Below, piece by piece: positions 41,077 through 51,778 of a DNA stretch of 64,000 nucleotides (position 1 is the stretch's first letter; every line of letters begins with the position of its first letter). The notes beneath the pieces are model-generated. The model was not told where the DNA came from. It saw only the letters and a list, made by a program, of their open reading frames with translations, and did no database searches. The DNA is from Limobrevibacterium gyesilva (lineage in GTDB: Bacteria; Pseudomonadota; Alphaproteobacteria; Acetobacterales; Acetobacteraceae). The stretch covers positions 1 through 64,000 of the forward strand of contig NZ_JAPDNT010000021.1 of NCBI RefSeq assembly GCF_025989185.1. Direction: 5' to 3'. The position numbers and the translations under genes are program-made.

Positions 41077-42483
41077 ATGGATCGCACGCTTGACGTTCCG
41101 GGGCCTGTGGCTCCCAAGGGCCCAGCCCTGGCCCCCTCACCGAAAGACCGGGCCGCGGCGGGCAAGGCCCTGCGCGACAGGGTTCCCCGCATACGCCATG
41201 CCGCATGGAAAAAGGCGGAAGGTCGCGCCGATCCGATCGACCTTCTGCATGCGGCGGATGCGGACCGGGTGCCGGAACTCGTGCCGATCCGCTATGGCCG
41301 CATGTTGCAGTCGCCGTTCGCCTTCTATCGCGGGGCCGCCGGGGTGATGGCCGCCGACCTGGCGGAAACGCCCAATACCGGGATCAAGGTGCAGGCGTGC
41401 GGTGACTGCCATCTGATGAATTTCGGCGGCTTTGCCACGCCTGAACGCAACGTCATCTTCGACATCAATGATTTCGACGAGACGCTGCCGGCGCCGTGGG
41501 AGTGGGACATCAAGCGTCTTGCGGCCTCCATCGTCCTGGCGGCGCGGGCGAATGGCCTGTCTGCCGGAAAGGGGCGCGATGCGGCGGTTGCCTGCGCACG
41601 CAGCTACCGCAAGCGCCTGCGCGAATTCTCCCAGTTGCATCCGCTCGAGGTATGGTACGCGCGCGTTACCGCCCAGGACGTCATCGAGACGCTTCCGCCG
41701 AACCGCCAGGCGTTCGTTCAGCAGCGGCTCGACAAGGCGATGAAGCAAAGCGGCTCGGAAATGGACTTCCCCAAGCTGGCCGGCATGGTTGGCGGGCGGA
41801 TCGGGATCCGCGACACCCCACCGTTGATCTTTCATCCCGACACGGCCCGCGTCTCCGAGTTCGAAGCCGTCATCGAACAAGTGCTCGTTGACTACCGGAA
41901 AACACTGTCCGAGGACCGGCGCGCCCTGCTGGACCGCTACCGGTATGTTGATGCGGCCCTCAAGGTCGTGGGCATCGGCAGCGTCGGGCGGAGATGCTGG
42001 ATCGCCCTGATGATGTCGGAGTCGAACCATCCGCTGTTCCTGCAATTCAAGGAAGCCGTCGAATCCGTGCTGGAGCCGTATGCCGAAAAAAGCGAATACC
42101 CCCATCACGGCCAGCGGGTCGTCATGGGCCAGCGGCTGATGCAGCCTGCCTCGGATCTGTTCCTGGGCTGGGTCACGAACGAGGCGACCGGAAAGCAGTT
42201 CTATGCGCGGCAGTTGCGCGACGCCAAGATCAAGCCGTTGGTCGAAACCTTCGATACCGAGTTGATGACGATCTACGCGAAGACGTGCGGCTGGTCGCTG
42301 GCCCGCGCGCATGCGAAGGCGGGCGACGCGTGCACGATCAGCGGCTATCTCGGCACCAGCGATCAGTTCGAGGAGGCGATGGGGGACTTCGCGACGGCCT
42401 ATGCCGACCAGGCCGAGCGGGACCATGCCGCGCTCAAGTCCGCGGTGCGAAGGGGCAAGGTCATCGCCTTCCAGGAAGCCTGA
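41077..42483 (+). CDS. DUF2252 family protein
   Basis: 468 residues with AGGA upstream. Family landmarks are RYGRMLQSPFAFYRGAAGVM, the central ACGDCHLMNFGGFATPERNV followed by FDINDFDETLPAPWEWDIKR (kinase-like HxxN and D-x-D residues), RKTLSEDRRALLDRYRYVDA and the C-terminal AHAKAGDACTISGYLGTSD. DUF2252 resembles small-molecule kinases in fold; no substrate is established. It is followed after 15 bp by a membrane-protein gene on the same strand, and an FNR-type box lies upstream. Confidence 0.88.
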   Translation: MDRTLDVPGPVAPKGPALAPSPKDRAAAGKALRDRVPRIRHAAWKKAEGRADPIDLLHAADADRVPELVPIRYGRMLQSPFAFYRGAAGVMAADLAETPNTGIKVQACGDCHLMNFGGFATPERNVIFDINDFDETLPAPWEWDIKRLAASIVLAARANGLSAGKGRDAAVACARSYRKRLREFSQLHPLEVWYARVTAQDVIETLPPNRQAFVQQRLDKAMKQSGSEMDFPKLAGMVGGRIGIRDTPPLIFHPDTARVSEFEAVIEQVLVDYRKTLSEDRRALLDRYRYVDAALKVVGIGSVGRRCWIALMMSESNHPLFLQFKEAVESVLEPYAEKSEYPHHGQRVVMGQRLMQPASDLFLGWVTNEATGKQFYARQLRDAKIKPLVETFDTELMTIYAKTCGWSLARAHAKAGDACTISGYLGTSDQFEEAMGDFATAYADQAERDHAALKSAVRRGKVIAFQEA

Positions 42484-42498
42484 CGCGCCTGCCGCGCG

Positions 42499-43695
42499 AT
42501 GAAGCTGGCGCCGCCCCAGGAGTCCGAACTGTTCTTCGAGCTGGGTGGGCCCGTCTACCGCCTGATGCAGCGCATCGGAGTCATCAAGGGGGCCGGCCCA
42601 TCCATCGGGCGCCGCAGTGTCGCGTTCATTGCCGTCACCTGGCTGCCGCTTCTGCTGTTCACGGCACTGGAAGGCCATGCGATCGGGCCGACGCCGCGAT
42701 CGTCGTTCCTGCTGGATTTCGCCACATATGCGCGCTTCTTTCTTGGCGTCCCGCTGGTGTTTGCCGCGGAGAGGGTGGTGGGGCCGCGCATACGCGCTGC
42801 GGGCCTGCGATTCATCGAAGCCGACATCGTCCGGCCAGAGAGCTGCCAGGAATTCGAGGCGGCGGTTGCGCGTGTCCGGCGCCGGCGAGAGGCGCTGCTG
42901 CCTGAAGCCGTATTCGCGTTCATCGCGCTGTTCGGCGCGTGGTTCTTCTCCATCGAGCGGTTGGCGGGACTCGACATCACAAGCTGGCACACGACCTGGC
43001 TGGACGGGACGCTGCGCCTCTCCGCCGCGGGGCTCTGGTACAATTTCGTCGCGGTGCCGCTCGTGCAGTTCTTCGTGCTCCGATGGCTCTGGCGGCTGGT
43101 GATCTGGACCTTGTTCCTCGGGGACGTGTCGCGGCTTCGCCTCAACCTGCTTGCCACCCACGCCGACATGGCGGCGGGGCTGGGCTTTCTCGGCATCGCG
43201 CATGTCTCGATGGCGATCTTCCCACTCGCCGCGGGCTGCGTGCTCTCCGCCGAGGTCGCCTTCCGCGTGCGCTTCGAGGGGTTGGACCTTGCCGCGTTGC
43301 AGTCCATGGTTCCCCTGCTCATCGCCTATCTCGTGTTCGTCGAGGCCGTCACCTTCGGGCCGCTGCTGATTTTCGTCCCCCTGCTGGTCCGCACGCGGCT
43401 GGAGGGCCTGCGGTCCTACGGAATTCTCGTCCAGCGCCACAACCAGTTGTTCCACCGCAAGTGGATCGAAGGAGAAAGGCAAGCCGACGAACTGCCGCTG
43501 GGAAGCCAGGACATGTCATCCCTGATCGATCTGGGCAGCAGTTACGCGGTCATCCGGCAGATGAACGCCGTGCCTGTCAGCCGCACCCAGCTCCTCCAGG
43601 TCGCCGTCGTCACCTGCCTGCCGGCCCTGCCGCTCGTGTTCCTGGTTCTGCCGTTCGCCGAGGTCCTGAAGCTTCTCGCCGGCGTCATCAGGTGA
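42499..43695 (+). CDS. Multi-pass membrane protein of unknown function
   Basis: 398 residues. Hydrophobic segments are near residues 40-58 (VAFIAVTWLPLLLFTAL), 72-90, 135-150 (AVFAFIALFGAWFF), 175-205 (LWYNFVAVPLVQFFVLRWLW, LVIWTLFLG), 225-250, 270-300 and 365-395 (VTCLPALPLVFLVLPFAEVL). A charged loop of about 50 residues (VQRHNQLFHRKWIEGERQAD) precedes the last helices. I do not recognise a family. It is 15 bp after the DUF2252 gene, so the two are probably an operon. Confidence 0.65.
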   Translation: MKLAPPQESELFFELGGPVYRLMQRIGVIKGAGPSIGRRSVAFIAVTWLPLLLFTALEGHAIGPTPRSSFLLDFATYARFFLGVPLVFAAERVVGPRIRAAGLRFIEADIVRPESCQEFEAAVARVRRRREALLPEAVFAFIALFGAWFFSIERLAGLDITSWHTTWLDGTLRLSAAGLWYNFVAVPLVQFFVLRWLWRLVIWTLFLGDVSRLRLNLLATHADMAAGLGFLGIAHVSMAIFPLAAGCVLSAEVAFRVRFEGLDLAALQSMVPLLIAYLVFVEAVTFGPLLIFVPLLVRTRLEGLRSYGILVQRHNQLFHRKWIEGERQADELPLGSQDMSSLIDLGSSYAVIRQMNAVPVSRTQLLQVAVVTCLPALPLVFLVLPFAEVLKLLAGVIR

Positions 43696-43750
43696 GCGGC
43701 CGGGCCGGCCGGCACTTTCCTTCGGCGGTGGTTTGCGGCACTTACCGGCC

Positions 43751-44800
43751 ATGACCCCGGCCCTCGCCTCCGCCGTTATGCCCATGCTGCGCGTGATGGA
43801 CCCGGAGCGGGCGCACGACCTGGCACTGCGCGCCCTCGCGCTGGGGCTGGCCGGGCAGGATGCCACGCCGGACGATCCGCGCCTCGCCGTCTCCGTCCTC
43901 GGGCAGCATTTCCGCAACCCGATCGGGCTCGCCGCCGGCTTCGACAAGAACGCGGTGGCGCTCGCCCCGCTCGCCCGCCTGGGCTTCGGCTTCGTCGAGG
44001 CCGGCACCGTCACCCCGCGGCCGCAGGCCGGCAATCCGCGGCCGCGCCTGTTCCGGCTGACCGAGGACCGCGCCGTCATCAACCGCATGGGCTTCAACAA
44101 TGCCGGGCTCGACGCCTATGTGCCGCGCCTCGCCGCGTTTCCGCGCGGCCTGGTGCCGGTGGGCGCCAATGTCGGCATCAACAAAGAGGGTGCCGACCCC
44201 GAGCGCGACTATCCTGCCCTGATCGCCGCCGTCGCCCCGCATGCCGACTACATCGTCATCAACGTCTCCTCGCCCAACACGCCCGGGCTGCGCGACCTGC
44301 AAGGCGAGGAGCGCCTGCGCGCCATCCTCCAGGCCGTCGCCGCCGCCGTGCGGCAGCGTCCGCCGCTGCTGGTGAAGGTGGCGCCCGACCTGTCCGAGGC
44401 CGGGCTGCGCGCCGTCGTCGAAACCTGTATCGCCGGCGGCGTGCAGGGGCTGATCGTCTCCAACACCACCATCGCCCGCCCGCCCGGATTGCGCTCGCCG
44501 CAGGCCCGGCAGGCCGGCGGGCTGTCCGGCGCGCCGCTGCTGGCGCGCGCCACCGCCGCGCTGGCGCAGGCGGCCCGGATCGCGCAGGGGCGGCTGGTGC
44601 TGGTGGGCGTCGGCGGCGTCGCCTCCGGCCATGACGCGCTGGCCAAGATCCGCGCCGGCGCCAGCCTGGTGCAGCTCTACACCGCCTTCGCCTATGACGG
44701 GCCCGCCTTGATCGCGCGGATCAGGCGCGAACTGCTCGCCGCCCTGGACGAACAGGGCTTCCCCACCGTTGCCGACGCCGTCGGCGCCGACATCACGTGA
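43751..44800 (+). CDS. pyrD: Dihydroorotate dehydrogenase (quinone), class 2
   Basis: 349 residues from the ATG at 43751; a TTG at 43733 in the same frame is less likely. Typical class 2 features are an N-terminal membrane-associating extension (MLRVMDPERAHDLALRALAL) and GLAAGFDKNAVAL. NRMGFNNAGLD follows, then the catalytic Ser in VINVSSPNTPGLRDLQ, LVKVAPDLSE and the FMN-binding LVGVGGVASG. It oxidises dihydroorotate to orotate in pyrimidine synthesis, passing electrons to quinone. Its stop overlaps the GTG start of the next gene. Confidence 0.95.
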   Translation: MTPALASAVMPMLRVMDPERAHDLALRALALGLAGQDATPDDPRLAVSVLGQHFRNPIGLAAGFDKNAVALAPLARLGFGFVEAGTVTPRPQAGNPRPRLFRLTEDRAVINRMGFNNAGLDAYVPRLAAFPRGLVPVGANVGINKEGADPERDYPALIAAVAPHADYIVINVSSPNTPGLRDLQGEERLRAILQAVAAAVRQRPPLLVKVAPDLSEAGLRAVVETCIAGGVQGLIVSNTTIARPPGLRSPQARQAGGLSGAPLLARATAALAQAARIAQGRLVLVGVGGVASGHDALAKIRAGASLVQLYTAFAYDGPALIARIRRELLAALDEQGFPTVADAVGADIT

Positions 44801-45657
44801 GCACCATGCAGCATCTGACCGGCTTCGCCCCGCTCGCCGAGCGCTACCAGGGATTCATCCTCGATTTGTGGGGCGTGATCCATGACGGCATCACGCCTTA
44901 TCCCGGCGCCATCGACTGCCTGCGCCGGCTGAAGGCGGCGGGCAAGCCCACCGTGCTGCTGTCCAACGCCCCGCGCCGCGCCCACGTGGCGCAGGAGGCC
45001 ATGCGCGCCATGGGCATCGCCGACGATCTCTACACCGGCATCCTCACCAGCGGCGAGGCCACCCACCGCATGCTGCGCGACCGCCCCGACTCGTGGTTCG
45101 CCGCCTTGGGCGCGCGCGTCTTCCATCTCGGCCCCGAGCGCGACCGCAACGTGATGGAGGCCCTGCCGCTGACCCGCGTCGAGACCCCCGCGGAGGCCAG
45201 CTTCGTGCTCAACACCGGCCCCGACGACACCCACAGCCCCACCGATATCGGCGCCTACGAAGACATCCTGCAGGCGTGCCGCGGCGCCGGCCTGCCGATG
45301 GTCTGCGCCAACCCCGACCTGGAAGTGATTCGCGGCGGCACCCGCGTGATCTGCGCCGGCGCCCTGGCCCAGCGCTATGAAGCCATCGGCGGCACCGCCC
45401 GCTGGATCGGCAAGCCCGACCCCGCCATCTACACGCCCGTGCTCGCCATGCTCGGCGTCGGCAAGGACCAGGTGCTGGCGGTCGGCGATGCCCTGCGCAC
45501 CGACGTCGCCGGCGCCACCTCGGTCAGCATCGCCGCGTGCTGGGTGCTGGGCGGCATCCACGCCGAGGAACTCGGCGCCGACCCCGCCCGTGTCGAAGCC
45601 GCCGCCGCCGCCGCCGGCCTGAGCCCGGTGGCGGCGGTGCCCGCTTTCGTCTGGTAG
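44797..45657 (+). CDS. HAD-IIA family hydrolase (TIGR01459-like)
   Basis: 286 residues. The GTG at 44797 overlaps the pyrD stop (GTGA); an ATG at 44806 is an alternative. HAD motif I is GFILDLWGVIHDGITPYPGA, motif II is TVLLSNAPRR, and motifs III and IV are WIGKPDPAIYTPVLAMLG and VLAVGDALRTDVAGATSVS. The IIA cap lies between. It is of the same class as NagD-like sugar or nucleotide phosphatases, and alphaproteobacteria commonly carry this TIGR01459 member. The substrate is unknown. It is convergent with hutF 14 bp away. Confidence 0.88.
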   Translation: MSTMQHLTGFAPLAERYQGFILDLWGVIHDGITPYPGAIDCLRRLKAAGKPTVLLSNAPRRAHVAQEAMRAMGIADDLYTGILTSGEATHRMLRDRPDSWFAALGARVFHLGPERDRNVMEALPLTRVETPAEASFVLNTGPDDTHSPTDIGAYEDILQACRGAGLPMVCANPDLEVIRGGTRVICAGALAQRYEAIGGTARWIGKPDPAIYTPVLAMLGVGKDQVLAVGDALRTDVAGATSVSIAACWVLGGIHAEELGADPARVEAAAAAAGLSPVAAVPAFVW

Positions 45658-45671
45658 GCGAAGGGGCTCCT

Positions 45672-47027
45672 TTAGCTGCGGGTCAGCGCCTCCATGGCCT
45701 GACGGAACCGCTGCTCCACCGGCGCGCGACCGACATGCCGGCCGTGCTCGACCAGCTTGCGGCCGCCGGCCCAGACGCAGTCGATCGGGGCGGCGGCGGT
45801 GGCGAAGATCCAGGCGTCCAGCAGCCCGTCGCCATCCCGCCCGACGAACGCCGGATGCTCCGCCCGCAGCGTGACGATGTCGGCGGGGGCGCCGGGGGCG
45901 AGCCCAGCTTCCGCGCCGAGCGCGATGCCCCCGCCGGCGAGCGCCGCGTCATACAGGGTGCGGCCGCTGGAACATCCGGCGGCGGCGAGGACGTTGCGGC
46001 TGCGGTGCAGCAGGCGCTGCGAGTATTCCAGCTGCCGCAGCTCGTCGGCGACGCCGATCAGGACGTTCGAATCCGAGCCGATGCCGAACCGTCCGCCCTC
46101 GCGCAGGAAGGACAGGGCGTTGAACGTCCCGTCGCCGAGATTGGCCTCGGTCACCGGACACAGCCCGGCGATCGCGCCGCTCGCGGCCAGGCGCCGCGTT
46201 TCCGCTTCTGTCATGTGCGTGGCATGGACCAGGCACCAGCGCGCATCGATGGCGGCGTGGTCCAGCAGCCATTCGACCGGCCGCGCGCCCGACCAGGCGA
46301 GGCAGTCCTCGACCTCCTTCACCTGCTCGGCGACATGGATGTGGATCGGCGCATCGGGAGAAAGGGCGGAGATGGCGGCGAGCTCGGCCGGCGTCGCGGC
46401 GCGCAGGCTGTGCGGCGCGACGCCCACGATGGCGCTGCCGAGCGGCCGCACCGCCTGCCGGCATCCTTCCAGCAGCCGGGCGAAGGCGTCGAGGTCGTTC
46501 GCGAAGCGCCGCTGGCGTTCATTGGCGGGCGCGCCGCCGAAGCCGGAATGGGCGTAGAAGACCGGCAGCAGCGTCAGCCCGATCCCCGCCTCGCCGGCCG
46601 CCGCCGCAATGCGGGCCGCCATCTCGGCGATCGATGCGTAGGGGCGACCGTCCGTGTCGTGATGCAGGTAGTGGAACTCGCCCACGCGGGTGAATCCCGC
46701 CTCCAGCATCTCCACGTAGAGCTGTGCGGCGACCGCTTCGAGCTGGTCGGGCGTGATGCCGAGCGCGAAGCGGTACATCAGCTCGCGCCAGCTCCAGAAA
46801 CTGTCGGCTGACGGGCCACGGATTTCCGCAAGCCCCGCCATGCCACGCTGGAAGGCGTGGGAGTGGAGGTTCGCCATCCCCGGCACCGCCACGGCGTGGC
46901 GTTCGTCGCCGGGGGCGGCGGGCACGCCGGTTTCCACCGCTGCGATGCGGCCGGCGGCGATGGTCAGGCGCGTATCGGGCCGCCAACCGGCCGGAGTCAG
47001 GGCCTGTGCTGCGTGGATTGAACTCAT
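45672..47027 (-). CDS. hutF: Formimidoylglutamate deiminase
   Basis: 451 residues from the ATG at 47027 (GGAG about 9 bp upstream); a GTG at 47054 is also in frame. Amidohydrolase metal ligands are visible in [48 protein letters not shown] and [11 protein letters not shown]. The family hallmark [15 protein letters not shown] is present. HutF converts N-formimidoyl-glutamate to N-formyl-glutamate, the fourth step of the five-step Hut pathway. The enzyme for the last step (HutG) is not in this window. It is divergent from hutI across a shared regulatory region. Confidence 0.93.
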   Translation of the reverse strand: MSSIHAAQALTPAGWRPDTRLTIAAGRIAAVETGVPAAPGDERHAVAVPGMANLHSHAFQRGMAGLAEIRGPSADSFWSWRELMYRFALGITPDQLEAVAAQLYVEMLEAGFTRVGEFHYLHHDTDGRPYASIAEMAARIAAAAGEAGIGLTLLPVFYAHSGFGGAPANERQRRFANDLDAFARLLEGCRQAVRPLGSAIVGVAPHSLRAATPAELAAISALSPDAPIHIHVAEQVKEVEDCLAWSGARPVEWLLDHAAIDARWCLVHATHMTEAETRRLAASGAIAGLCPVTEANLGDGTFNALSFLREGGRFGIGSDSNVLIGVADELRQLEYSQRLLHRSRNVLAAAGCSSGRTLYDAALAGGGIALGAEAGLAPGAPADIVTLRAEHPAFVGRDGDGLLDAWIFATAAAPIDCVWAGGRKLVEHGRHVGRAPVEQRFRQAMEALTRS

Positions 47028-47077
47028 CTCGATCGTCTCCGCTGCTGGCGCCACGTTGGGCGGGCGCTTGGATCGGC

Positions 47078-47106
47078 TTGCATCCGGCCGTATTATGTCT
47101 ATACAT
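47078..47106 (+). promoter_or_regulatory. hutI promoter with HutC-type operator
   Basis: TTGCAT (47078-47083), a 17-bp spacer and ATACAT (47101-47106) form a promoter toward hutI. The operator ATGTCTATACAT (47095-47106; reverse complement ATGTATAGACAT) covers the -10 region. Almost identical 12-mers occur at the hutC/transporter and amidohydrolase promoters, which supports repression by HutC. It lies between divergent hutF and hutI. Confidence 0.7.
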
Positions 47107-47145
47107 TATCCGGGGAAACGAAAAGATGGAACGGCAAAACCCGTG

Positions 47146-48387
47146 ATGCCAGACAGCACATCCAAGGCAGGCGGCGGCCCCGCGGGGCGCGATCGCCTGT
47201 GGCGCAATGCCCGCCTCGCGACCCTCGCCCCTGATGCGGACGGCCTCGGCATTGTCGAGCGCGGCGCGGTGCTGGCGAGCGGCGGCCGGATCGTCTACGC
47301 CGGCCCCGAGAGCGACATGCCGGCGGCGGCCCGCGCCGAGACCATCGACTGCGAGGGGCGCTGGATCACCCCGGGCCTGATCGACTGCCACACCCATCTC
47401 GTCTATGCCGGCGACCGGGCGCAGGAATTCGAGGCACGGCTGCGCGGCGCCAGCTATGAGGAGATCGCGCGCGCCGGCGGCGGCATCGCCTCTTCGGTCC
47501 GCGCCCTGCGCGCGGCGGACGAGGACACGCTGGTGCGCCAGTCCCTGCCGCGCCTGGACGCGCTGATCGCCGAGGGCGTCACCACCATCGAGATCAAGTC
47601 GGGCTACGGGCTCGATCTGGCCAGCGAGCGCATGTCCCTGCGCGCCGCGCGCCGGCTGGGGCGGGAGCGGCCGGTCAGCGTGCGCACCACCCTGCTGGGC
47701 GCCCACGCCTTGCCGCCGGAAGCCAAGGGCGACAAGCAGGGCTTCATCGACGGCCTGGTGCGCGACATGCTGCCGGCGATCGCGGCGGAGGGGCTGGCCG
47801 ACGCGGTCGATGGCTTCTGCGAGGGCATCGCCTTCTCGCCCGAGCAGATCGCCGCCGTGTTCGCCGCGGCCGGGCGGCTCGGATTGCCGGTGAAGCTGCA
47901 TGCCGACCAGCTCTCCAACCTGCATGGCGCGGCGCTGGCGGCCCGGTTCGGAGCGCTGTCGGCGGACCATCTGGAATACACCGACGCCGCCGGCGCGGCG
48001 GCCATGGCGCAGGCCGGGACGGTGGCGGTGATGCTGCCGGGCGCGTTCTACTTCATCCGCGAGACGCAGCGCCCGCCGATCGACGCGTTCCGCCGCGCCG
48101 GCGTGCGCATGGCCGTCGCCACCGACAGCAATCCCGGCACCTCGCCGCTCACGTCGTTGCTGCTGGCGATGAACATGGCGGCGACGCTGTTCCGCATGAC
48201 CGTGGACGAATGCATCGCCGGCGCCACCCGCGAGGCCGCCCGCGCGCTCGGGCTGCTCGGCGAGACCGGCACGCTGGAGGCGGGCAAATGGGCGGACCTC
48301 GCGGTCTGGAACATCGAGCGCCCGGCCGAGCTGGTCTACCGCATGGGATTCAACCCGCTCGTCACGCGCATCTGGAGGGGACAATGA
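47146..48387 (+). CDS. hutI: Imidazolonepropionase
   Basis: 413 residues. Metal-binding HxH is in [20 protein letters not shown]. Other HutI landmarks are [72 protein letters not shown] and [20 protein letters not shown]. HutI opens the ring of imidazolone propionate to give formimidoyl-glutamate, the third step of histidine breakdown. The start is supported by length; the ribosome site is weak and a nearby GTG three bases upstream is possible. Its stop overlaps the hutH ATG. Confidence 0.93.
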   Translation: MPDSTSKAGGGPAGRDRLWRNARLATLAPDADGLGIVERGAVLASGGRIVYAGPESDMPAAARAETIDCEGRWITPGLIDCHTHLVYAGDRAQEFEARLRGASYEEIARAGGGIASSVRALRAADEDTLVRQSLPRLDALIAEGVTTIEIKSGYGLDLASERMSLRAARRLGRERPVSVRTTLLGAHALPPEAKGDKQGFIDGLVRDMLPAIAAEGLADAVDGFCEGIAFSPEQIAAVFAAAGRLGLPVKLHADQLSNLHGAALAARFGALSADHLEYTDAAGAAAMAQAGTVAVMLPGAFYFIRETQRPPIDAFRRAGVRMAVATDSNPGTSPLTSLLLAMNMAATLFRMTVDECIAGATREAARALGLLGETGTLEAGKWADLAVWNIERPAELVYRMGFNPLVTRIWRGQ

Positions 48388-49925
48388 CCGGGATCGTGCT
48401 GAAGCCAGGGGCCGCGAGCCTGGCGGTCTGGAACGCCATCTACCAGGGCGGCGTGCCGACGCTCGACCCCGCTTGCCGGCCAGCGGTGGAGGCCAGCGCG
48501 AATGCGGTGGCGCGCATCGTCGCCGAGGGCAAGCCCGTCTATGGCATCAACACCGGCTTCGGCAAGCTCGCCAGCGTGCGCATCGCCGCGGCCGACCTGG
48601 AGACGCTGCAGCGCAATATCGTGCTGTCGCATGCGGCCGGCGTCGGCGACCCGATGCCGCTGTCCGTCACCCGGCTGATGATGGCGCTGAAGCTCGCGAG
48701 CCTGGCGCAAGGCGCCTCCGGCGTGCGCCCCGAAACCCTCGACATGCTGGAGGCCATGCTGGCCCGCGATGTCGTGCCGGTGGTGCCGGCGCAGGGCTCG
48801 GTCGGCGCGTCGGGCGATCTCGCGCCGCTGGCGCACATGACCGCGGTGATGATCGGGGTGGGCGAGGCGTTCACGCCAGCCGGGCGGATGCCGGCCGCCG
48901 AGGCGCTGGCGCAGGCCGGCCTCGCCCCGCTCGTGCTGGGCGCGAAAGAGGGGCTGGCGCTGCTGAACGGCACCCAGTTCTCCAACGCCTATGCGCTGGC
49001 CGGGCTGTTCGAGGCGGAGGTCCTGTACCGCTCGGCCCTCGTCACCGGCGCGCTGGCGACCGATGCGGCGCGCGGGTCTGACACGCCGTTCGATCCGCGC
49101 ATCCACCGCCTGCGCCGCCATCGCGGCCAGATCGAGACGGCCGAGGCCCTGCGCACGCTGATCGCCGGCAGCGCCATCCGCGCCTCGCATCTCGTCGGCG
49201 ACGAGCGGGTGCAGGACCCCTACTGCCTGCGCTGCCAGCCGCAGGTGATGGGCGCGGTGCTGGACCTGCTGCGGCAGGCGGCGACCACGCTGGCCACCGA
49301 GGCGAACGGCGTCTCCGACAACCCGCTGGTGTTCGCGGATGCGGGCGAGGCGCTGTCCGGCGGGAATTTCCACGCCGAGCCCGTCGCCTTCGCCGCCGAC
49401 ATGATCGCGCTGGCGGTGTGCGAGATCGGCTCGCTGGCCGAGCGCCGGGTGGCCATGCTGGTCGATCCGGCGCTGTCGGGGCTGCCGGCGTTCCTGACGC
49501 CGAAGCCCGGCCTCAACTCGGGCTTCATGATCCCGCAGGTGACGGCGGCGGCGCTGGTCTCGGAGAACAAGCAGCGCGCCTATCCGGCCAGCGTCGATTC
49601 GATTCCGACATCGGCCAACCAGGAAGACCATGTCTCCATGGCCGCGCACGGCGCGCGCCGGCTGCTGGCGATGGTGGCGAACGCGATGGCGGTGATCGGC
49701 ATCGAGCTGCTGGCGGCGGCGCAGGGCTGCGACTTCCACGCCCCGCTGCGCTCCAGCGCGCCGCTGGAGGCGGTGCGTGGGCGGCTGCGGGCCGAGGTCG
49801 CGCATCTGGACGACGACCGCTACTTCCATCCGGACATGGCGGCGGCGACCCGGCTGGTGAGCAGCGGCGCGATCGTCGCGGCCGCCGGTGCGGCGCTGCC
49901 CGCGGTCTCCGCCGACCCGCACTGA
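48384..49925 (+). CDS. hutH: Histidine ammonia-lyase
   Basis: 513 residues from the ATG overlapping the hutI stop, with GGAGGGG upstream. The MIO prosthetic group arises from Ala-Ser-Gly in [15 protein letters not shown] near residue 142. [72 protein letters not shown] and [20 protein letters not shown] are all standard HutH segments. The enzyme removes ammonia from histidine to give urocanate. It is followed by hutU. Confidence 0.96.
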   Translation: MTGIVLKPGAASLAVWNAIYQGGVPTLDPACRPAVEASANAVARIVAEGKPVYGINTGFGKLASVRIAAADLETLQRNIVLSHAAGVGDPMPLSVTRLMMALKLASLAQGASGVRPETLDMLEAMLARDVVPVVPAQGSVGASGDLAPLAHMTAVMIGVGEAFTPAGRMPAAEALAQAGLAPLVLGAKEGLALLNGTQFSNAYALAGLFEAEVLYRSALVTGALATDAARGSDTPFDPRIHRLRRHRGQIETAEALRTLIAGSAIRASHLVGDERVQDPYCLRCQPQVMGAVLDLLRQAATTLATEANGVSDNPLVFADAGEALSGGNFHAEPVAFAADMIALAVCEIGSLAERRVAMLVDPALSGLPAFLTPKPGLNSGFMIPQVTAAALVSENKQRAYPASVDSIPTSANQEDHVSMAAHGARRLLAMVANAMAVIGIELLAAAQGCDFHAPLRSSAPLEAVRGRLRAEVAHLDDDRYFHPDMAAATRLVSSGAIVAAAGAALPAVSADPH

Positions 49926-49961
49926 TGCCCCGCTTCGCATTCATCTGAGAGAGGATTGCCA

Positions 49962-51638
49962 ATGACCGGGAACACGCGCCTCGACAATGTCAGGATCGTC
50001 CGTGCGGCGCACGGCAGCGAGCTTTCCGCGAAGAGCTGGCTGACCGAGGCGCCGCTGCGCATGCTGATGAACAACCTGGACCCGGACGTGGCCGAGCGGC
50101 CGCAGGAGCTGGTCGTCTATGGCGGCATCGGCCGGGCGGCGCGCGACTGGAACGCGTTCGACCAGATCGTCGCGGCGTTGAAATCGCTCGACGGCGACCA
50201 GACCCTGCTGGTGCAGTCCGGCAAGCCGGTGGGCGTGTTCCGCACCCATGCCGACGCGCCGCGCGTGCTGATCGCCAATTCGAACCTGGTGCCGCACTGG
50301 GCCAACTGGGACCATTTCCAGGAGCTGGATCGCAAGGGCCTGATGATGTACGGCCAGATGACGGCCGGGTCGTGGATCTATATCGGCACCCAGGGCATCA
50401 TCCAGGGCACCTACGAAACCTTCGTCGAGATCGGCCGCCAGCACTACGCGGGCGACCTGTCGGGGCGCTGGATCCTCACCGCGGGCCTGGGCGGCATGGG
50501 CGGGGCGCAGCCGCTGGCCGCCACCATGGCCGGCGCCTCCTGCCTCGCCGTGGAGTGCCAGGCCAGCCGCATCGAGATGCGGCTGCGCACCGGCTATGTC
50601 GACAGGCGGGCCGACACGCTCGACGAGGCCCTGGCGGTGATCGAGGCGTCGTGCCGCGATCGCAAGCCGGTGTCGGTGGCGCTGCTGGGCAATGCCGCCG
50701 AGATCTTCCCGGAGCTGGTGCGCCGGGGCGTGAAGCCGGACGTGGTGACCGACCAGACCTCCGCCCATGACCCCGTCAACGGCTACCTGCCGAAAGGCTG
50801 GACCGTGGCGCAGTGGAACGAGCGGCGCGAGCGCGACCCGAAGGCGGTGGACAAGGCCGCCCGCCAGTCGATGGCCGGCCATGTCCGCGCCATGCTCGAC
50901 TTCCATCGCATGGGCATCCCGACCGTGGACTACGGCAACAACATCCGCCAGATGGCCAAGGAGGAAGGCGTTGCCGACGCGTTCGATTTCCCGGGCTTCG
51001 TGCCGGCCTATATCCGGCCGCTGTTCTGCCGCGGCATCGGCCCGTTCCGCTGGGCGGCGCTGTCCGGCGACCCCGAGGACATCTACCGCACCGACGCCAA
51101 GGTCAAGGAACTGCTGCCGGACAACGCGCATCTGCACAACTGGCTCGACCTGGCGCGCCAGCGGATCCGGTTCCAGGGCCTGCCGGCACGGATCTGCTGG
51201 GTCGGGCTCGGCGACCGCCACCGCCTGGGCCTCGCGTTCAACGAGATGGTGGCGCGCGGCGAATTGAAGGCGCCCATCGTCATCGGCCGCGACCATCTCG
51301 ATTCCGGCTCGGTCGCCTCGCCCAACCGCGAGACCGAGGCGATGCGCGACGGCTCGGACGCCGTTTCCGACTGGCCGCTGCTGAATGCGCTGCTGAACTG
51401 CGCCTCGGGCGCCACCTGGGTGTCGCTGCATCACGGCGGCGGCGTCGGCATGGGCTTCTCGCAGCATGCCGGCATGGTCATCGTCGCCGACGGCACCCCG
51501 GAGGCGGCGCGGCGGCTCGAGCGGGTGCTGTGGAACGACCCGGCGACGGGGGTGATGCGCCATGCCGATGCCGGCTACGACACCGCCATCGCCTGCGCGC
51601 GCGAGCATGCCCTCGATCTGCCGGGCATCCTGGGATGA
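49962..51638 (+). CDS. hutU: Urocanate hydratase
   Basis: 558 residues from the ATG at 49962, with GAGAGG upstream. An in-frame TTG six bases earlier is not needed. HutU landmarks are [57 protein letters not shown], the NAD-binding [38 protein letters not shown] and [20 protein letters not shown]. It converts urocanate to imidazolone propionate using NAD. The stop is 9 bp before a structured element shared with 61.4 kb. Confidence 0.96.
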   Translation: MTGNTRLDNVRIVRAAHGSELSAKSWLTEAPLRMLMNNLDPDVAERPQELVVYGGIGRAARDWNAFDQIVAALKSLDGDQTLLVQSGKPVGVFRTHADAPRVLIANSNLVPHWANWDHFQELDRKGLMMYGQMTAGSWIYIGTQGIIQGTYETFVEIGRQHYAGDLSGRWILTAGLGGMGGAQPLAATMAGASCLAVECQASRIEMRLRTGYVDRRADTLDEALAVIEASCRDRKPVSVALLGNAAEIFPELVRRGVKPDVVTDQTSAHDPVNGYLPKGWTVAQWNERRERDPKAVDKAARQSMAGHVRAMLDFHRMGIPTVDYGNNIRQMAKEEGVADAFDFPGFVPAYIRPLFCRGIGPFRWAALSGDPEDIYRTDAKVKELLPDNAHLHNWLDLARQRIRFQGLPARICWVGLGDRHRLGLAFNEMVARGELKAPIVIGRDHLDSGSVASPNRETEAMRDGSDAVSDWPLLNALLNCASGATWVSLHHGGGVGMGFSQHAGMVIVADGTPEAARRLERVLWNDPATGVMRHADAGYDTAIACAREHALDLPGILG

Positions 51639-51647
51639 AAACCCCGG

Positions 51648-51778
51648 CTCGTGCCAGCGGTCATGAAGAATGACCGCTGGCACGAGTCGTTATTTTGCGC
51701 GCCGCCGCCCACCAACCCGGCGCGCGATACCGACGGCCCTTGACGATGGAAGGGTCATCGTCAAGGGCCGTCGGTATC
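51648..51778. repeat. 131-bp three-hairpin element, copy A
   Basis: Stem 1 is perfect over 16 bp (51648-51663 with 51671-51686, loop TGAAGAA). A T-containing spacer carries a GCGCGCCG/CGGCGCGC stem. Stem 3 is perfect over 23 bp (51726-51748 with 51756-51778, 7-bp loop). A second copy with equal length and the same orientation lies at 61342-61472. It fills the gap between convergent hutU and hutC, and its last bases overlap the hutC stop codon. Bidirectional termination is likely. Confidence 0.85.

Noticed and set aside
41137-43482. A 781-codon reverse open frame across DUF2252 and the membrane-protein gene
   Set aside because: It spans two real forward genes and lacks any recognisable domain.
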